A stretch of DNA of 64,000 bases from Oscillospiraceae bacterium (GCA_017505635.1 JAFVOU010000015.1:1-64000), one strand, 5' to 3'; counted from the first letter of the stretch, positions 44,112 to 53,369 are shown. The notes: generated by a model from the sequence alone, not told the origin. Program-made: numbers and translations.

Positions 44112-44765
44112 TCAGTTTTTATTCAGTCTGTTTATATAACAATACATCGCCACAAGGGAGGTGCTGAGCAGGATACCTCCGATAATATCGGTAATCCAGT
44201 GTACGCCAGATACAATTCTGCCCATTACCATAAATGCTGTAAAAATATAAATTGCCAAAACAGAATATTTTTTTGCAACTGCATTTTTCAAACGTTCTTT
44301 TATCTGCAGTGCGGCAGTTGGCATTACACAAAGTACCAGCAAAGTTGTGGATGACGGATAAGATGTTTCCAGCACACCGTCAATCAGAACAGGTCTATAG
44401 TTAATGGTGAATATTTCAAAGAAAATATACACAGCCATTACAGCAATATAAAATCCGCCAAGTACCAGTATGCTGTAATCCACCTTTAAAATGTTTTTTC
44501 GCTTAATCAACTGCATAAGCCCCAGTGTGCCGAATCCTGCTATAAAAACAGCGGGAACAAGACTCAGCAGGTCGGTAACGGTATAAAACCACATATGCAC
44601 GCCTGTAAGCTTGTGGAAAAAGCCGTTAATTGCGGCAAAACCAACTTCTGATTGTTGTGGACCTATTGGCTGCACATCAACAAAACTTACCGCTGTGGTC
44701 CATAGTATAAAAAAGACAAAAGCTGTTATCGATAGATATAAATATTTTTTGCTGTTGTTTTTCAT
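44112..44765 (-). CDS. PAP2-superfamily membrane phosphatase-like protein
   Basis: A 217-residue membrane protein with six hydrophobic segments. PAP2 motifs II and III are visible as SYPSSTT near 137-143 and SGVHWITDIIGG near 188-199; the phosphatase signature I (KxxxxxxRP) is matched loosely by a segment ending in NYRP. Such enzymes dephosphorylate undecaprenyl pyrophosphate or phosphatidate at the outer membrane face. The exact lipid is unknown. Confidence 0.8.
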   Translation of the reverse strand: MKNNSKKYLYLSITAFVFFILWTTAVSFVDVQPIGPQQSEVGFAAINGFFHKLTGVHMWFYTVTDLLSLVPAVFIAGFGTLGLMQLIKRKNILKVDYSILVLGGFYIAVMAVYIFFEIFTINYRPVLIDGVLETSYPSSTTLLVLCVMPTAALQIKERLKNAVAKKYSVLAIYIFTAFMVMGRIVSGVHWITDIIGGILLSTSLVAMYCYINRLNKN

Positions 44766-44797
44766 TTTAAACTGCCTTTCTTTTGTGTGTTGTTACA

Positions 44798-44869
44798 GTC
44801 ACACTTTAAGGCAGGCGACACAAAACTGCAAGAAACGCCATGTCACACCAATGACACTTTCCGTGTCAT
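44798..44869. promoter_or_regulatory. cluster of GTCACAC/TGACAC motifs upstream of the PAP2 gene
   Basis: GTCACAC occurs at 44798-44804 and 44842-44848, and a 7-bp palindrome ATGACAC/GTGTCAT spans 44851-44869. On the minus strand a TTGCAG/TAAAGT promoter pair lies among them. They could bind the XRE regulator encoded just upstream. Confidence 0.4.
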
Positions 44870-45471
44870 CATTTTTTTATAATCATAAGCACCTTTATTG
44901 CCGAAAAAACAAACAAAAATACTGCGGCATATGGCTGAAGACTTAAAGTAAAAAGCAAAATTCCCGTCATAGTCAAAATCAGCGAAACAATGCTGCTGTT
45001 TTTTAACCAGAACAGTTTATTACAGTTCTGCAAGGCAAGGGCAAGAATGCCGCAAACAATAATCAATGCAATTAAAGCAAAATATGCGGTTTTTACATAC
45101 GGCGCAACTGTATCAAGCTGTAAAAGGGAAACGTCGCTTATTGTTCCGCCAGTTCTTTGTGCAAACAAAGGCAGAAAAAGCAAAAGTATACAGCTTATAT
45201 CCATAAGCCCGAACACAAGGTCGCGCAGATGGCGGCTTTTTTGTATGTTATCTTCTTCTGCGGCGGTCAGCAACTCATCACCTGACAAAAGCTGGTCTAT
45301 GGATACCGAAAACAGTTTTGATATTGCTTTAAGAGAATCGATACTTGGGTATCCTCTTCCTGATTCCCATTTTGAAACTGCTGTACGTGACACAAACAAA
45401 GCATTTGCAAGTTCTTCCTGTGTAAGTCCTTTTTGTTTTCTCAGTTCCTGTAGCTTTTCGTTAAATTCCAT
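44869..45471 (-). CDS. XRE-family regulator with membrane tail
   Basis: A 200-residue protein. Residues 1-65 form a helix-turn-helix domain (LRKQKGLTQEELANALFVSR, AVSKWESGRGYPSIDSL). Residues about 85-195 hold four hydrophobic segments, so the regulator is likely membrane-tethered, a common Clostridia design. It probably senses an envelope signal or simply controls neighbours such as the PAP2 gene 103 nt downstream. Ligand unknown. Confidence 0.82.
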   Translation of the reverse strand: MEFNEKLQELRKQKGLTQEELANALFVSRTAVSKWESGRGYPSIDSLKAISKLFSVSIDQLLSGDELLTAAEEDNIQKSRHLRDLVFGLMDISCILLLFLPLFAQRTGGTISDVSLLQLDTVAPYVKTAYFALIALIIVCGILALALQNCNKLFWLKNSSIVSLILTMTGILLFTLSLQPYAAVFLFVFSAIKVLMIIKK

Positions 45472-45598
45472 AATATTTATTTTTCCTGAAAGTATGTTGA
45501 ATCATATTGCAATTTATATAATATTAACATTATTGCCATACAAAAACAATAACAGGCACAGCGGTTAAATCTGCTGTGCCTGTAGTTTCTGATAAATA

Positions 45599-47113
45599 TT
45601 ATTTGATAAGGGATTTACCTGTCATTTCTTTTGGCTGTTCGAGACCAAGGATGTGCAGCATTGTAGGTGCAATATCTGCAAGCACACCATCTGTGTGCAG
45701 TGAGCAAGGGTAACCGCAAACAGTAAATGGAACAGGGTTTGTTGTATGTGCTGTAAACACGCTGCCGTCATCATCAAGCAGTTTGTCTGCATTGCCGTGG
45801 TCAGCTGTCAAAAGGAATACACCGCCCATAGCCATTGTTTTGTCCAGCACTTTGCCAACGCATTCGTCAACAGTCTGTACAGCTGTAACAGCTGCTTCAA
45901 AAACACCTGTGTGGCCAACCATATCGCAGTTTGCAAAGTTGAGAATAACAACGTCGTATTTACCGCTGTCAAGTCGGCTGAGCATTTCTTCTGTTACTTC
46001 ATAAGCGCTCATTTCAGGTTTAAGGTCATAAGTTGCAACTTTAGGGCTGTTGATAAGTGCTCTGTCTTCGCCTTCGCTTACAGCTTCAACGCCGCCGTTA
46101 AAGAAGAATGTAACGTGTGCATATTTTTCTGTTTCGGCAATTCTCAGCTGTGTTGTGCCCATTTTGGAGAGATATTCGCCCAAAGTGTTGTCAAGGCTCT
46201 GTGGTTTAAATGCAACATCAACGTTTGGCATTGTTGCATCATACTGTGTAAAGCACACATAATTGAGCAGCATATTTGTTTCTTTTCTTGCAAAACCGTC
46301 AAAGTCTGTGTCCACAAGGCTTCTTGTGATTTCTCTTGCTCTGTCAGGACGGAAGTTAAAGAAGATTACGCTGTCACCCTGCTTGATGTTGCTGTCAGGT
46401 GTAACAACAAATGGCACTGTAAATTCGTCAGTAACTTCGTTTTTGTAGTTTTCTTCCAGTTTTGCAGCTGCATCAGGGCAAACTTCGCCTTCGCCGTAAA
46501 CAAGTGTTTGGTAAGCTGTTTCAACACGGTCCCAGCGCTTGTCACGGTCCATAATGTAGAATCTGCCATGTACTGTACCGATTTTGCCAACGCCGATTTC
46601 TGCCATTTCCTTGTCAAGCTGACGCAGAAAATCTGCACCGCTTGTCGGGCTTACGTCACGGCCGTCCATAAATGGATGTACAAATACATTTTCAACACCC
46701 ATACGTTTGCAAAGCTCAACAACTGCAAGACAGTGTTCGATGTGGCTGTGCACACCGCCGTCACTCATAAGGCCCATAACGTGAACAGTTTTGCCGTTTT
46801 CTTTTGCTTTGTTTATAGCTTTTACCAAAGCTTCATTTTCAAAGAAATCGCCGTCTTTGATGGATTTTGTAATTCTTGTAAGTTCCTGATAAACAATGCG
46901 GCCTGCACCCATATTTGTGTGGCCTACTTCGCTGTTGCCCATCTGACCGTCAGGCAGACCTACGGACAAACCGCTTGCACCGAGAGTAACGGTAGGATAT
47001 TTTGCAAAAATTTCATCAAGTCTTGGTGTTTTTGCTGTATAAATTGCGTTGCCTTCTGTTTTATCGGTAAAGGCATAACCGTCCATAATACAAAGAACCA
47101 GTGGTTTTTTCAT
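45599..47113 (-). CDS. gpmI: 2,3-bisphosphoglycerate-independent phosphoglycerate mutase
   Basis: Interconverts 3- and 2-phosphoglycerate in glycolysis using manganese. The 504-residue protein has MDGYAFTDKTEGNAI at the N-terminus, the phosphoserine nucleophile in MGNSEVGH (Ser61), the HxH-type segment DGGVHSH, DGRDVSP and the metal site TADHGNAD near the C-terminus. It is the last gene of the pgk-tpiA-gpmI operon, 12 nt after tpiA. Codon use is strongly biased, as expected for an abundant enzyme. Confidence 0.97.
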   Translation of the reverse strand: MKKPLVLCIMDGYAFTDKTEGNAIYTAKTPRLDEIFAKYPTVTLGASGLSVGLPDGQMGNSEVGHTNMGAGRIVYQELTRITKSIKDGDFFENEALVKAINKAKENGKTVHVMGLMSDGGVHSHIEHCLAVVELCKRMGVENVFVHPFMDGRDVSPTSGADFLRQLDKEMAEIGVGKIGTVHGRFYIMDRDKRWDRVETAYQTLVYGEGEVCPDAAAKLEENYKNEVTDEFTVPFVVTPDSNIKQGDSVIFFNFRPDRAREITRSLVDTDFDGFARKETNMLLNYVCFTQYDATMPNVDVAFKPQSLDNTLGEYLSKMGTTQLRIAETEKYAHVTFFFNGGVEAVSEGEDRALINSPKVATYDLKPEMSAYEVTEEMLSRLDSGKYDVVILNFANCDMVGHTGVFEAAVTAVQTVDECVGKVLDKTMAMGGVFLLTADHGNADKLLDDDGSVFTAHTTNPVPFTVCGYPCSLHTDGVLADIAPTMLHILGLEQPKEMTGKSLIK

Positions 47114-47125
47114 AAAAAATACCTC

Positions 47126-47890
47126 TTATTTTGCACTTTCAACAATTGTGTTAAAATCAGTAGCTTTAAGTGAAGCACCGCCGATAAGACCGCCGTCGAT
47201 ATTTGGCATAGAGAGAAGTTCTTTTGCGTTTGCTGCATTCATACTGCCGCCGTACTGAATTGTAACTTTCTGTGCGCACATAGGGCAGAAAAGTTCGCCA
47301 AGAAGTTCACGGATATATGCACAAACTTCTTCAGCCTGCTGTGCAGTTGCTGTTTTGCCTGTGCCGATAGCCCACACAGGTTCGTAAGCGATGATTGTGT
47401 TGTGCAGCTGCTGTTTTGTAAAGTTTGCAAGACCTTCTGTAATCTGTGTTTTGATAACATCTTTTGTAATATCTTTTTCGCGTTCTTCGAGGTTTTCGCC
47501 AACACAGATAATAGGTGTAATGCCGTTTTCGTGGCAGGCAAGTGCACGCATATTTACAGTTTTGTCTGTTTCGCCAAAGTACTGTCTTCTTTCACTGTGG
47601 CCGATGATAGCATATTTAATACCAAAGCTTTTAAGCATATCTGCACTGATTTCGCCTGTGTATGCGCCGTTTGCAGCCCAGTGACAGTTCTGTGCGCCAA
47701 TTTCAATAATGCTGTCTTTTGTTGCTTCAACTGCTGTGGAAATGTTGATTGCAGGAACGCAAAGCAGAACTTTGCAGTCGGCATCTTTGATTGCAGTTGT
47801 CATTTCAGCAAGAAGGGCTTTTGTTTCTTCTGCGTTTTTGTTCATTTTCCAGTTGCCTGCAATAACAACCTGTCTTTTGGATTTGTCCAT
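47126..47890 (-). CDS. tpiA: triosephosphate isomerase
   Basis: Interconverts dihydroxyacetone phosphate and glyceraldehyde 3-phosphate. The 254-residue protein has GNWKMNKN near residues 12-19, the catalytic histidine in IIGHSERR, the catalytic glutamate in AYEPVWAIGTG and the phosphate loop GGSM near the end. The start at 47890 follows TAGGAG; a longer frame start at 47977 would run through the hairpin after pgk. Confidence 0.97.
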   Translation of the reverse strand: MDKSKRQVVIAGNWKMNKNAEETKALLAEMTTAIKDADCKVLLCVPAINISTAVEATKDSIIEIGAQNCHWAANGAYTGEISADMLKSFGIKYAIIGHSERRQYFGETDKTVNMRALACHENGITPIICVGENLEEREKDITKDVIKTQITEGLANFTKQQLHNTIIAYEPVWAIGTGKTATAQQAEEVCAYIRELLGELFCPMCAQKVTIQYGGSMNAANAKELLSMPNIDGGLIGGASLKATDFNTIVESAK

Positions 47891-47925
47891 ATTTATACTC
47901 CTAACCTTTACTGTATTAAGCAAAT

Positions 47926-47954
47926 AATAGCGGCAGGTGGTTTCTGCCGCTATT
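47926..47954 (-). other. hairpin between pgk and tpiA
   Basis: AATAGCGGCAG (47926-47936) pairs with CTGCCGCTATT (47944-47954). The minus-strand tail ATTTGCTT is a poor U-run, so it is more likely a partial terminator or processing/stability hairpin that lets pgk and tpiA be expressed at different levels. Confidence 0.6.
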
Positions 47955-47983
47955 GATATTTTTATTTGTTTTCTCAACAGAAA

Positions 47984-49174
47984 TTATTTGTCGTTGAGTG
48001 CTGCGATACCAGGAAGTTCAAGACCTTCGAGGAATTCAAGGGAAGCACCGCCGCCTGTGGAGATGTGTGTCATTTTGTCTGCATAGCCAAGAAGTTCAAC
48101 TGCTGCTGCGCTGTCGCCGCCGCCGATAATGGAGATTGCGCCACTTTCTGCAACTGCTTTTGCAACAGCTTTTGTACCAACTGCAAATGCTTCAAATTCA
48201 AATACGCCCATAGGACCGTTCCATACAACTGTTTCAGCATTTTTGATTGCATCGCTGAAAAGTTCAACGGATTTTGGACCGATGTCAAGACCCTGCCAGC
48301 CTTCTGGAATTGCGCTGGAATCAACTGTCATATGTTCTGTATCTTCTTTGAATTCTTTGCCAACTACTGTATCAACAGGAAGAAGCATTTTAACGCCTTT
48401 AGCTTCTGCTTTAGCCATAAGTTCTTTTGCAAGTTCAACTTTGTCATCTTCGCAGATGGATTCGCCAACTGTCCAGCCTTTGGCTTTAAAGAATGTATAA
48501 GCCATACCGCCGCCGATAACAAGGCTGTCAACCTTGTCGATAAGGTTTTCGATAACACCGATTTTGTCACTTACTTTAGCACCGCCAAGAATAGCAACAA
48601 ATGGTCTTGCAGGGTCGTTGAGAGCTTTGCCCATAACGTCGATTTCTTTCTGGATAAGGTAGCCGCAAACTGCAGGAAGGTAATCTGCAATACCTGCTGT
48701 GGAAGCATGTGCACGGTGTGCTGTGCCAAATGCATCATTTACATAGATTTCTGCAAAGTCAGCAAGAGCTTTTGCAAATTCAGGTGCATTTTTTTCTTCT
48801 TCTTTGTGGAAACGAAGGTTTTCAAGCAGCATTACATCGCCGTCTTTAAGTGCAGCAGCTTTTGCTTTTGCATCTTCGCCGATAACATCTGTTGCCATAG
48901 CAACTTCGCAGCCAAGGATTTCGCTGATTCTTTCAGCAACAGGAGCGAGAGAATATTTCATATTGAATTCGCCCTTTGGTCTGCCCATGTGGCTGCAGAG
49001 GATAACCTTTGCACCGTTTTCTTTAAGGTATTTAACTGTTTTCATAGCTTCACGGATGCGTTTGTCATCTGTGATAACGCCATCTTTTACAGGAACGTTG
49101 AAGTCACAGCGCACGATACATTTTTTGCCTGCAACATTAATATCTTCTACTGTTTTTTTGCCTAAACCAGCCAT
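47984..49174 (-). CDS. pgk: phosphoglycerate kinase
   Basis: Makes ATP from 1,3-bisphosphoglycerate. The 396-residue two-domain protein has [12 protein letters not shown] near 22-33, SHMGRPKG near 60-67, [21 protein letters not shown] and the nucleotide-binding GGGDSAAAV near 373. A standard glycolytic operon would include gap; it is absent here and must lie elsewhere. AAAGGAG precedes the ATG at 49174. Confidence 0.97.
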   Translation of the reverse strand: MAGLGKKTVEDINVAGKKCIVRCDFNVPVKDGVITDDKRIREAMKTVKYLKENGAKVILCSHMGRPKGEFNMKYSLAPVAERISEILGCEVAMATDVIGEDAKAKAAALKDGDVMLLENLRFHKEEEKNAPEFAKALADFAEIYVNDAFGTAHRAHASTAGIADYLPAVCGYLIQKEIDVMGKALNDPARPFVAILGGAKVSDKIGVIENLIDKVDSLVIGGGMAYTFFKAKGWTVGESICEDDKVELAKELMAKAEAKGVKMLLPVDTVVGKEFKEDTEHMTVDSSAIPEGWQGLDIGPKSVELFSDAIKNAETVVWNGPMGVFEFEAFAVGTKAVAKAVAESGAISIIGGGDSAAAVELLGYADKMTHISTGGGASLEFLEGLELPGIAALNDK

Positions 49175-49238
49175 AGTAAAAACTCCTTTAACTTTTTAAC
49201 TGAATTTATATTAATTAATAATATACATCTTGAATATC

Positions 49239-49266
49239 ATTATATCAAATTACATTTTATTTTCAA
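49239..49266 (-). promoter_or_regulatory. sigma-A promoter for pgk-tpiA-gpmI
   Basis: On the minus strand TTGAAA (49266-49261) and TATAAT (49244-49239) are 16 bases apart, about 65 nt before pgk. Confidence 0.75.
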
Positions 49267-49384
49267 CAGTATATGATTTTTTGCAACAAAAGTACAAAGA
49301 TGTTATATTTTTAACAAGCTGATGAAACACAGGAAAAAGCAAAAGTGCATATACTGTAATAAAAGTCTGAAAGGAGGTAATTAT

Positions 49385-50065
49385 GTGGCAAAAATCTTTG
49401 TTTATGATACACAGCAGAATACTCTGCAGACATATTACCGCAACGAAAGTGATTTTATGCCATACAACACAAACGGGACAATGCGGGTAAGGGAGTTCCG
49501 CGGGTCTTCCGATTCCAGTGTGCTATGGACAACACGTCAGGCAATGGAGGCATGGAACCGCACCCGTGCAGCTTATGGCGCGCCAATACCATTCCGTTAT
49601 GCTTTCAAACGCATATGGGAGGGAGGCCACGGGCTTATGAGTCAGCACTATGCAGGAATATCCTTTGATGTGGGGCAGGCACTCAGTTCGTCACAGCGCC
49701 GCCGAATTTATAATGTTGCAAGGGATTCGGGATTGTGGGGATATGTGGAACCGCTGTCTCTTACACCTACATGGGTGCATTTTGACCGTCGTTACGGCCG
49801 TCCTGCCTGTTCTACGGGGTACAGCACACTGAGACTGGATTCACGTGGATGTTATGTACTTATACTGCAGGACGCACTGAATACACTTGGCTATTCAACA
49901 GCAGGGCTTGACGGACGTTTCGGACCGGCAACATACCGTGCGGTGCAGAACTTTCAGGGTGATTACAACCTGACAAGAGATGGTATAGTGGGCTGTGCCA
50001 CATGGGAAAAACTGTGCAGCAGGGTAAAAGGCAATGGTTCAAGTTCAACTACTGTTGACCCATAA
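49385..50065 (+). CDS. M15-like peptidase with peptidoglycan-binding domain
   Basis: A 226-residue protein. The first domain carries an M15 carboxypeptidase-like zinc pattern, SQHYAGISFD followed by TPTWVHFD (H, D and H ligands near residues 89, 96 and 130). The C-terminal 65 residues are a peptidoglycan-binding domain (VLILQDALNTLGY, GLDGRFGPATYRAVQNFQ). No signal peptide is seen, unusual for a wall enzyme; it may act in the sporulating mother cell or be released by other means. The start is GTG at 49385 after AAAGGAGGT; a nearby ATG is out of frame. Confidence 0.78.
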   Translation: MAKIFVYDTQQNTLQTYYRNESDFMPYNTNGTMRVREFRGSSDSSVLWTTRQAMEAWNRTRAAYGAPIPFRYAFKRIWEGGHGLMSQHYAGISFDVGQALSSSQRRRIYNVARDSGLWGYVEPLSLTPTWVHFDRRYGRPACSTGYSTLRLDSRGCYVLILQDALNTLGYSTAGLDGRFGPATYRAVQNFQGDYNLTRDGIVGCATWEKLCSRVKGNGSSSTTVDP

Positions 50066-50087
50066 AAATATGTGTATTACAGGCAAA

Positions 50088-50112
50088 AAGGGCGGAATAT
50101 ATCCGCCCTTAA
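50088..50112. terminator. bidirectional terminator, strongest for the ferredoxin gene
   Basis: AAGGGCGGA (50088-50096) pairs with TCCGCCCTT (50102-50110). The T-run is best on the minus strand. Confidence 0.8.
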
Positions 50113-50118
50113 AATTTG

Positions 50119-50304
50119 TCAGGAATGTTCAATTGCACTTACCGGGCACTGTTCCATTGCCTGCTGTGCAAGCACTGCAGTTTCTCCCGAAAGTTCGGCA
50201 TCAACCGCCTGTGCAGCATTTTCGTCTGTCATGGAAAAAACTTCGGGGCATACGGATGTGCAAAGTCCGCAGCCGATACAGTCACTGTTTACAAAAAATT
50301 TCAT
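50119..50304 (-). CDS. 4Fe-4S ferredoxin
   Basis: A 61-residue monocluster ferredoxin: CIGCGLC near residues 9-15, a nearby CPEVF, and a final cysteine in QCPVSAI near residues 53-59. It carries electrons in the cytoplasm at low potential, for example to radical SAM enzymes or hydrogenases. GGAGGA precedes the ATG. It stands alone between a terminator and the GT8 gene. Confidence 0.92.
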   Translation of the reverse strand: MKFFVNSDCIGCGLCTSVCPEVFSMTDENAAQAVDAELSGETAVLAQQAMEQCPVSAIEHS

Positions 50305-50400
50305 ATTTCCTCCGATAAATAGTTTATTCCTTTCGGTAAATATATTATGAGAGATATATGCAGTTTTATTCTGCTGTACATTCTGTATTGCGGCGGTATT

Positions 50401-51210
50401 TTATATATTTTTATCCATTCCGTCTGCATACTGATGATAAAACCCGCCAAGCAATCCTGAGTAACTGGCTTTCCATGGTTTGTTGCGTCCGCAATAATGC
50501 ACAATAGCACTGTTTTCTTTTACCCATTGTGCATCGATATCATTTTTTATGCTTCGGGGAGAAAACAGCATACGTTCGGTCATGTTGTAAATATATGGGT
50601 CTATGGCGATAATTTTATCGCTGTAAACGGCACTGATTATATCCTGGTCGGGCAGAAACAGAATGTTTTTGTTCTTTTCTATATATTCAAACACTTTGCT
50701 GCAATCCTGCTGTGTACGCAGCAGTCTGATATTCATAAGCATTACCCCCGAATTTATATAAGGCCCCTTTTTATCCATCTGCAGCCGTATTTCGTTCAGT
50801 TTCTGCAATGGCCTGTTAACATGGCTTGCTGCAGCAAAGTAGCAGTCCCCCAGGTCGGTGCTGTACAGTTTTTCAAGGTTTTTAAGCACAATCAGATCAG
50901 GGTCAAGATATAATATTTTATCAACATCGGGAGGTAAAAAATCTGCCGCAAAGATGCGGTAGTACATTTCACAGGGATATCTGCTGCTTACGGGAGCGCC
51001 GCTAAGCATATCGTCGCAGATTTTTATGTCGTGAATATTATAGTTGGTTCCTTCAAGATTGCTGTAAAGAAAAGCATAGTCTTTTTCTGTCAGGGATTTG
51101 TTGATAACATATATTTCCAACACCACATCCGGGTGTGTGTCCAGCAGAGAGCGCAGCATAGCACATAAAGGTTTTATATATCCGCTGTTAAGCGTTACAA
51201 GAATATTCAA
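50401..51210 (-). CDS. glycosyltransferase family 8 protein
   Basis: A 269-residue GT-A fold glycosyltransferase. The N-terminal MNILVTLNSGYI, the metal-binding DPDLIVL near 98-104 (DxD motif) and the HYCGRNKPW segment near the C-terminus are typical of GT8 enzymes, which move galactose or glucose from UDP-sugars to cell-surface glycans. The start is TTG at 51210, with AAGGAG 8 nt before; a GTG at 51219 lies inside that site. Acceptor unknown. Confidence 0.85.
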   Translation of the reverse strand: MNILVTLNSGYIKPLCAMLRSLLDTHPDVVLEIYVINKSLTEKDYAFLYSNLEGTNYNIHDIKICDDMLSGAPVSSRYPCEMYYRIFAADFLPPDVDKILYLDPDLIVLKNLEKLYSTDLGDCYFAAASHVNRPLQKLNEIRLQMDKKGPYINSGVMLMNIRLLRTQQDCSKVFEYIEKNKNILFLPDQDIISAVYSDKIIAIDPYIYNMTERMLFSPRSIKNDIDAQWVKENSAIVHYCGRNKPWKASYSGLLGGFYHQYADGMDKNI

Positions 51211-51339
51211 TATAGTCACTCCTTGTTATCTGATATGAAAATTTTAAATGTATAAGTGTGAAACAGTTGTGTATTACACATATTTTTAACTTTTTTTACA
51301 CAAATAAACATAAAAACGGACAATAAGGATAATAAAATA

Positions 51340-51368
51340 TTGATATTTTTGCAATGCCATATTATACT
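51340..51368 (+). promoter_or_regulatory. sigma-A promoter for the AraC-family gene
   Basis: TTGATA (51340-51345) and TATACT (51363-51368) are 17 bases apart. Confidence 0.65.
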
Positions 51369-51424
51369 GTTTATAAGGGAAAATCATATCCGATGGGAAA
51401 ATATTGATGTAAGAGGTAACAATA

Positions 51425-52231
51425 ATGGCACTTAATATGCAGGATTATTGTTATTGCAGATTTCCTCTAAGCCAAAAAGGGGAAAGTACAATAACTTACG
51501 ACTACAACGGAATAAATATCTTTCTTGTGTCCGAGGGGACAGTATCGGTACACTGGGGTGAAAAGGATATTGCTGTAAACACAGGAGAAATTGTGTATGC
51601 AACCGGAGAAATGAAGCTGGAAATTCCAAAGGACAGTCATATTGCCGGTTTTAATATTGACGGTATAATTGCACAGAAATTCTGCAGGGAATATTCAGGA
51701 GCATTTGTGACCAGCGGTATTTTTGCGGCATTTTTACCGCAGCAGATTATGCAGATATCCACAAACTATGATTTTGTTTCGGAAAATTATCTGTGCAATG
51801 TAGCTTTCGAGATTATCAATACGTTAAACAGCGTGGATAAAAAAAGTGTTGTTGCGTCAAAGATTATTTCTCAGGCAGTATCTCTCATCAAACAGAATTA
51901 TTCCCGCAACTATGGTGTTGAAGAACTGGCAGAAGACCTTGAGGTGTCAAAAAGTCATCTTGTGCGTGAGTTCTACAAATATACGGGTATCACACCGGGC
52001 AAATATCTGGCCAACGTTCGTATAGAAGCTGTTAAACAGCTGCTTGTGGACAGCAGTCTGTCCCTTAATGCCATTGCACTGCGCACAGGTTTTTCGGGTG
52101 ACAATTATCTGTGCAAGGCATTTAAAAAGGCAACGGGGGAAACACCTGTTTCTTACCGCACAAAGATACTTAATTCGCAGTATCTGCCAAATCAGATAAG
52201 CCTTAAAATAGACCCTGAGCTTTATTATTAA
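51425..52231 (+). CDS. AraC-family transcriptional regulator
   Basis: A 268-residue regulator with a cupin-like sensor domain (about 1-120) and a C-terminal double helix-turn-helix (about 160-258). Visible motifs are VEELAEDLEVSKSHLVREF and SLNAIALRTGFSGDNYLCKAF followed by KATGETPVSYR. Such proteins often control sugar use or envelope genes. Its neighbours are a GT8 gene, transcribed away from it, and the converging SpoIID-family gene, whose stop codon overlaps its own. Effector unknown. Confidence 0.88.
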   Translation: MALNMQDYCYCRFPLSQKGESTITYDYNGINIFLVSEGTVSVHWGEKDIAVNTGEIVYATGEMKLEIPKDSHIAGFNIDGIIAQKFCREYSGAFVTSGIFAAFLPQQIMQISTNYDFVSENYLCNVAFEIINTLNSVDKKSVVASKIISQAVSLIKQNYSRNYGVEELAEDLEVSKSHLVREFYKYTGITPGKYLANVRIEAVKQLLVDSSLSLNAIALRTGFSGDNYLCKAFKKATGETPVSYRTKILNSQYLPNQISLKIDPELYY

Positions 52232-53250
52232 AGTTTATCCAGTACAGTGCCGGGAAAATAATGCTGGAGTATTTCAGCATAGTTTTTTCCGTTTTCGGCC
52301 ATAGTGTCGGCACCGAACTGGCTTAAACCAACACCGTGTCCGTAGCCTTTGGTTGCAACGGAAAACTCACCGTCTTCATAAAATACAATAAAACAGGCAG
52401 AAGGAAGTTCGAGGCATTTGCGGAACTGGCTGCCTGTTATTTTTATGTCTGCCACTTCGATGGCTGTTACGTATCCTGATTCGTTATAGTAGGTTTCGCC
52501 AAACCAGTCTTCGGGATTTTCGGTACTCAGTTCAAAACCTGTAAAACAGGTCATAAAGCGGTCGTACATATCCTGAACAGAAAAAGTTGTCAGTTTAAGA
52601 TAGTTGTCACTCAGGGCATCTCCGGTGCTTTCCACACATTTCAGGTATGGCAGGGCATTGCCCCATTCCGCTTCACTGCTCTGGGTTTTTCCGCAGGATA
52701 CAGCATAATAAGGGGTAAGAGCAACAGAATTATTGTATTTTACAATTATATTGCTTACTTCGTTGGCACACCGCAGAAACTTTTCGTAATATTCATTGAA
52801 ACTCATGCCCCAGTATTCCTGAAGACGCTGTTTTGAGGCATATTTGCTCATATATCTTTCGTCAAAACTGAGATTTATATCTTCGTCAGGTACACCGTTT
52901 TCCCTGCAGTAAAGATAATAGCTGTGACAGGCAATCATCTGTGCCTTTATGGCTTCTTCGTTATAGCTTGCAGGCATTTCACAGGCGGCAGACCCCACAA
53001 GAAAGGATATGCGGTCCATTGTGCAAAGCTCCTGGGTGGCAAGGTTGTACAAATCATATGTAACAGTCTGCGTATCATCCGGGGCTGTGCTGTTATGGGG
53101 AGTGTCAGATATGCTGCTGTTTTGCATATTATCGGTTGCGTACCCGTCAGGAAGATTTATCCCGGGGCTGTAATATATATTATAGTACAGCACGGGAACA
53201 AAGGCGTTTATACAGAACAAAAAGATAAAAATTCCTATAAATTTTTTCAT
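52228..53250 (-). CDS. SpoIID/LytB-domain protein
   Basis: A 340-residue membrane-anchored protein with an N-terminal transmembrane segment (about 5-27) and a SpoIID domain. SpoIID is a lytic transglycosylase that thins septal peptidoglycan during engulfment. The catalytic-type glutamate is in AACEMPASYNEEAIKAQ, and VGLSQFGAD plus a C-terminal HYFPGT segment are typical. The start at 53250 follows GAGGAA. It could be SpoIID itself or a paralogue; spoIIQ, spoIIID and other usual neighbours are absent. Confidence 0.85.
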   Translation of the reverse strand: MKKFIGIFIFLFCINAFVPVLYYNIYYSPGINLPDGYATDNMQNSSISDTPHNSTAPDDTQTVTYDLYNLATQELCTMDRISFLVGSAACEMPASYNEEAIKAQMIACHSYYLYCRENGVPDEDINLSFDERYMSKYASKQRLQEYWGMSFNEYYEKFLRCANEVSNIIVKYNNSVALTPYYAVSCGKTQSSEAEWGNALPYLKCVESTGDALSDNYLKLTTFSVQDMYDRFMTCFTGFELSTENPEDWFGETYYNESGYVTAIEVADIKITGSQFRKCLELPSACFIVFYEDGEFSVATKGYGHGVGLSQFGADTMAENGKNYAEILQHYFPGTVLDKL

Positions 53251-53369
53251 GATATTCCTCGTTTCAGGGCTTTCCTGCACAATACAGGGATGTTGCCTTT
53301 TTATGATAATTGGTATACAATACATACTATGAAACAATAAATAATTATATGTTAAAAAGGATAATGGTT

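Noticed and set aside
44851..44880. Plus-strand terminator formed by ATGACAC/GTGTCAT and a T-run
   Set aside because: No plus-strand gene precedes it; the T-run is the lysine codons ending the minus-strand XRE gene.
45746..47173. 475-codon plus-strand reading frame opposite gpmI
   Set aside because: Same reasons as for pgk; the minus-strand gene is certain.
47891..47977. Longer N-terminus for tpiA
   Set aside because: It would read through the hairpin after pgk; TAGGAG and the family N-terminus support 47890.
47966..49165. 399-codon plus-strand reading frame opposite pgk
   Set aside because: No ribosome binding site, Cys/Phe-rich composition and no recognisable family; it mirrors the biased codons of pgk.
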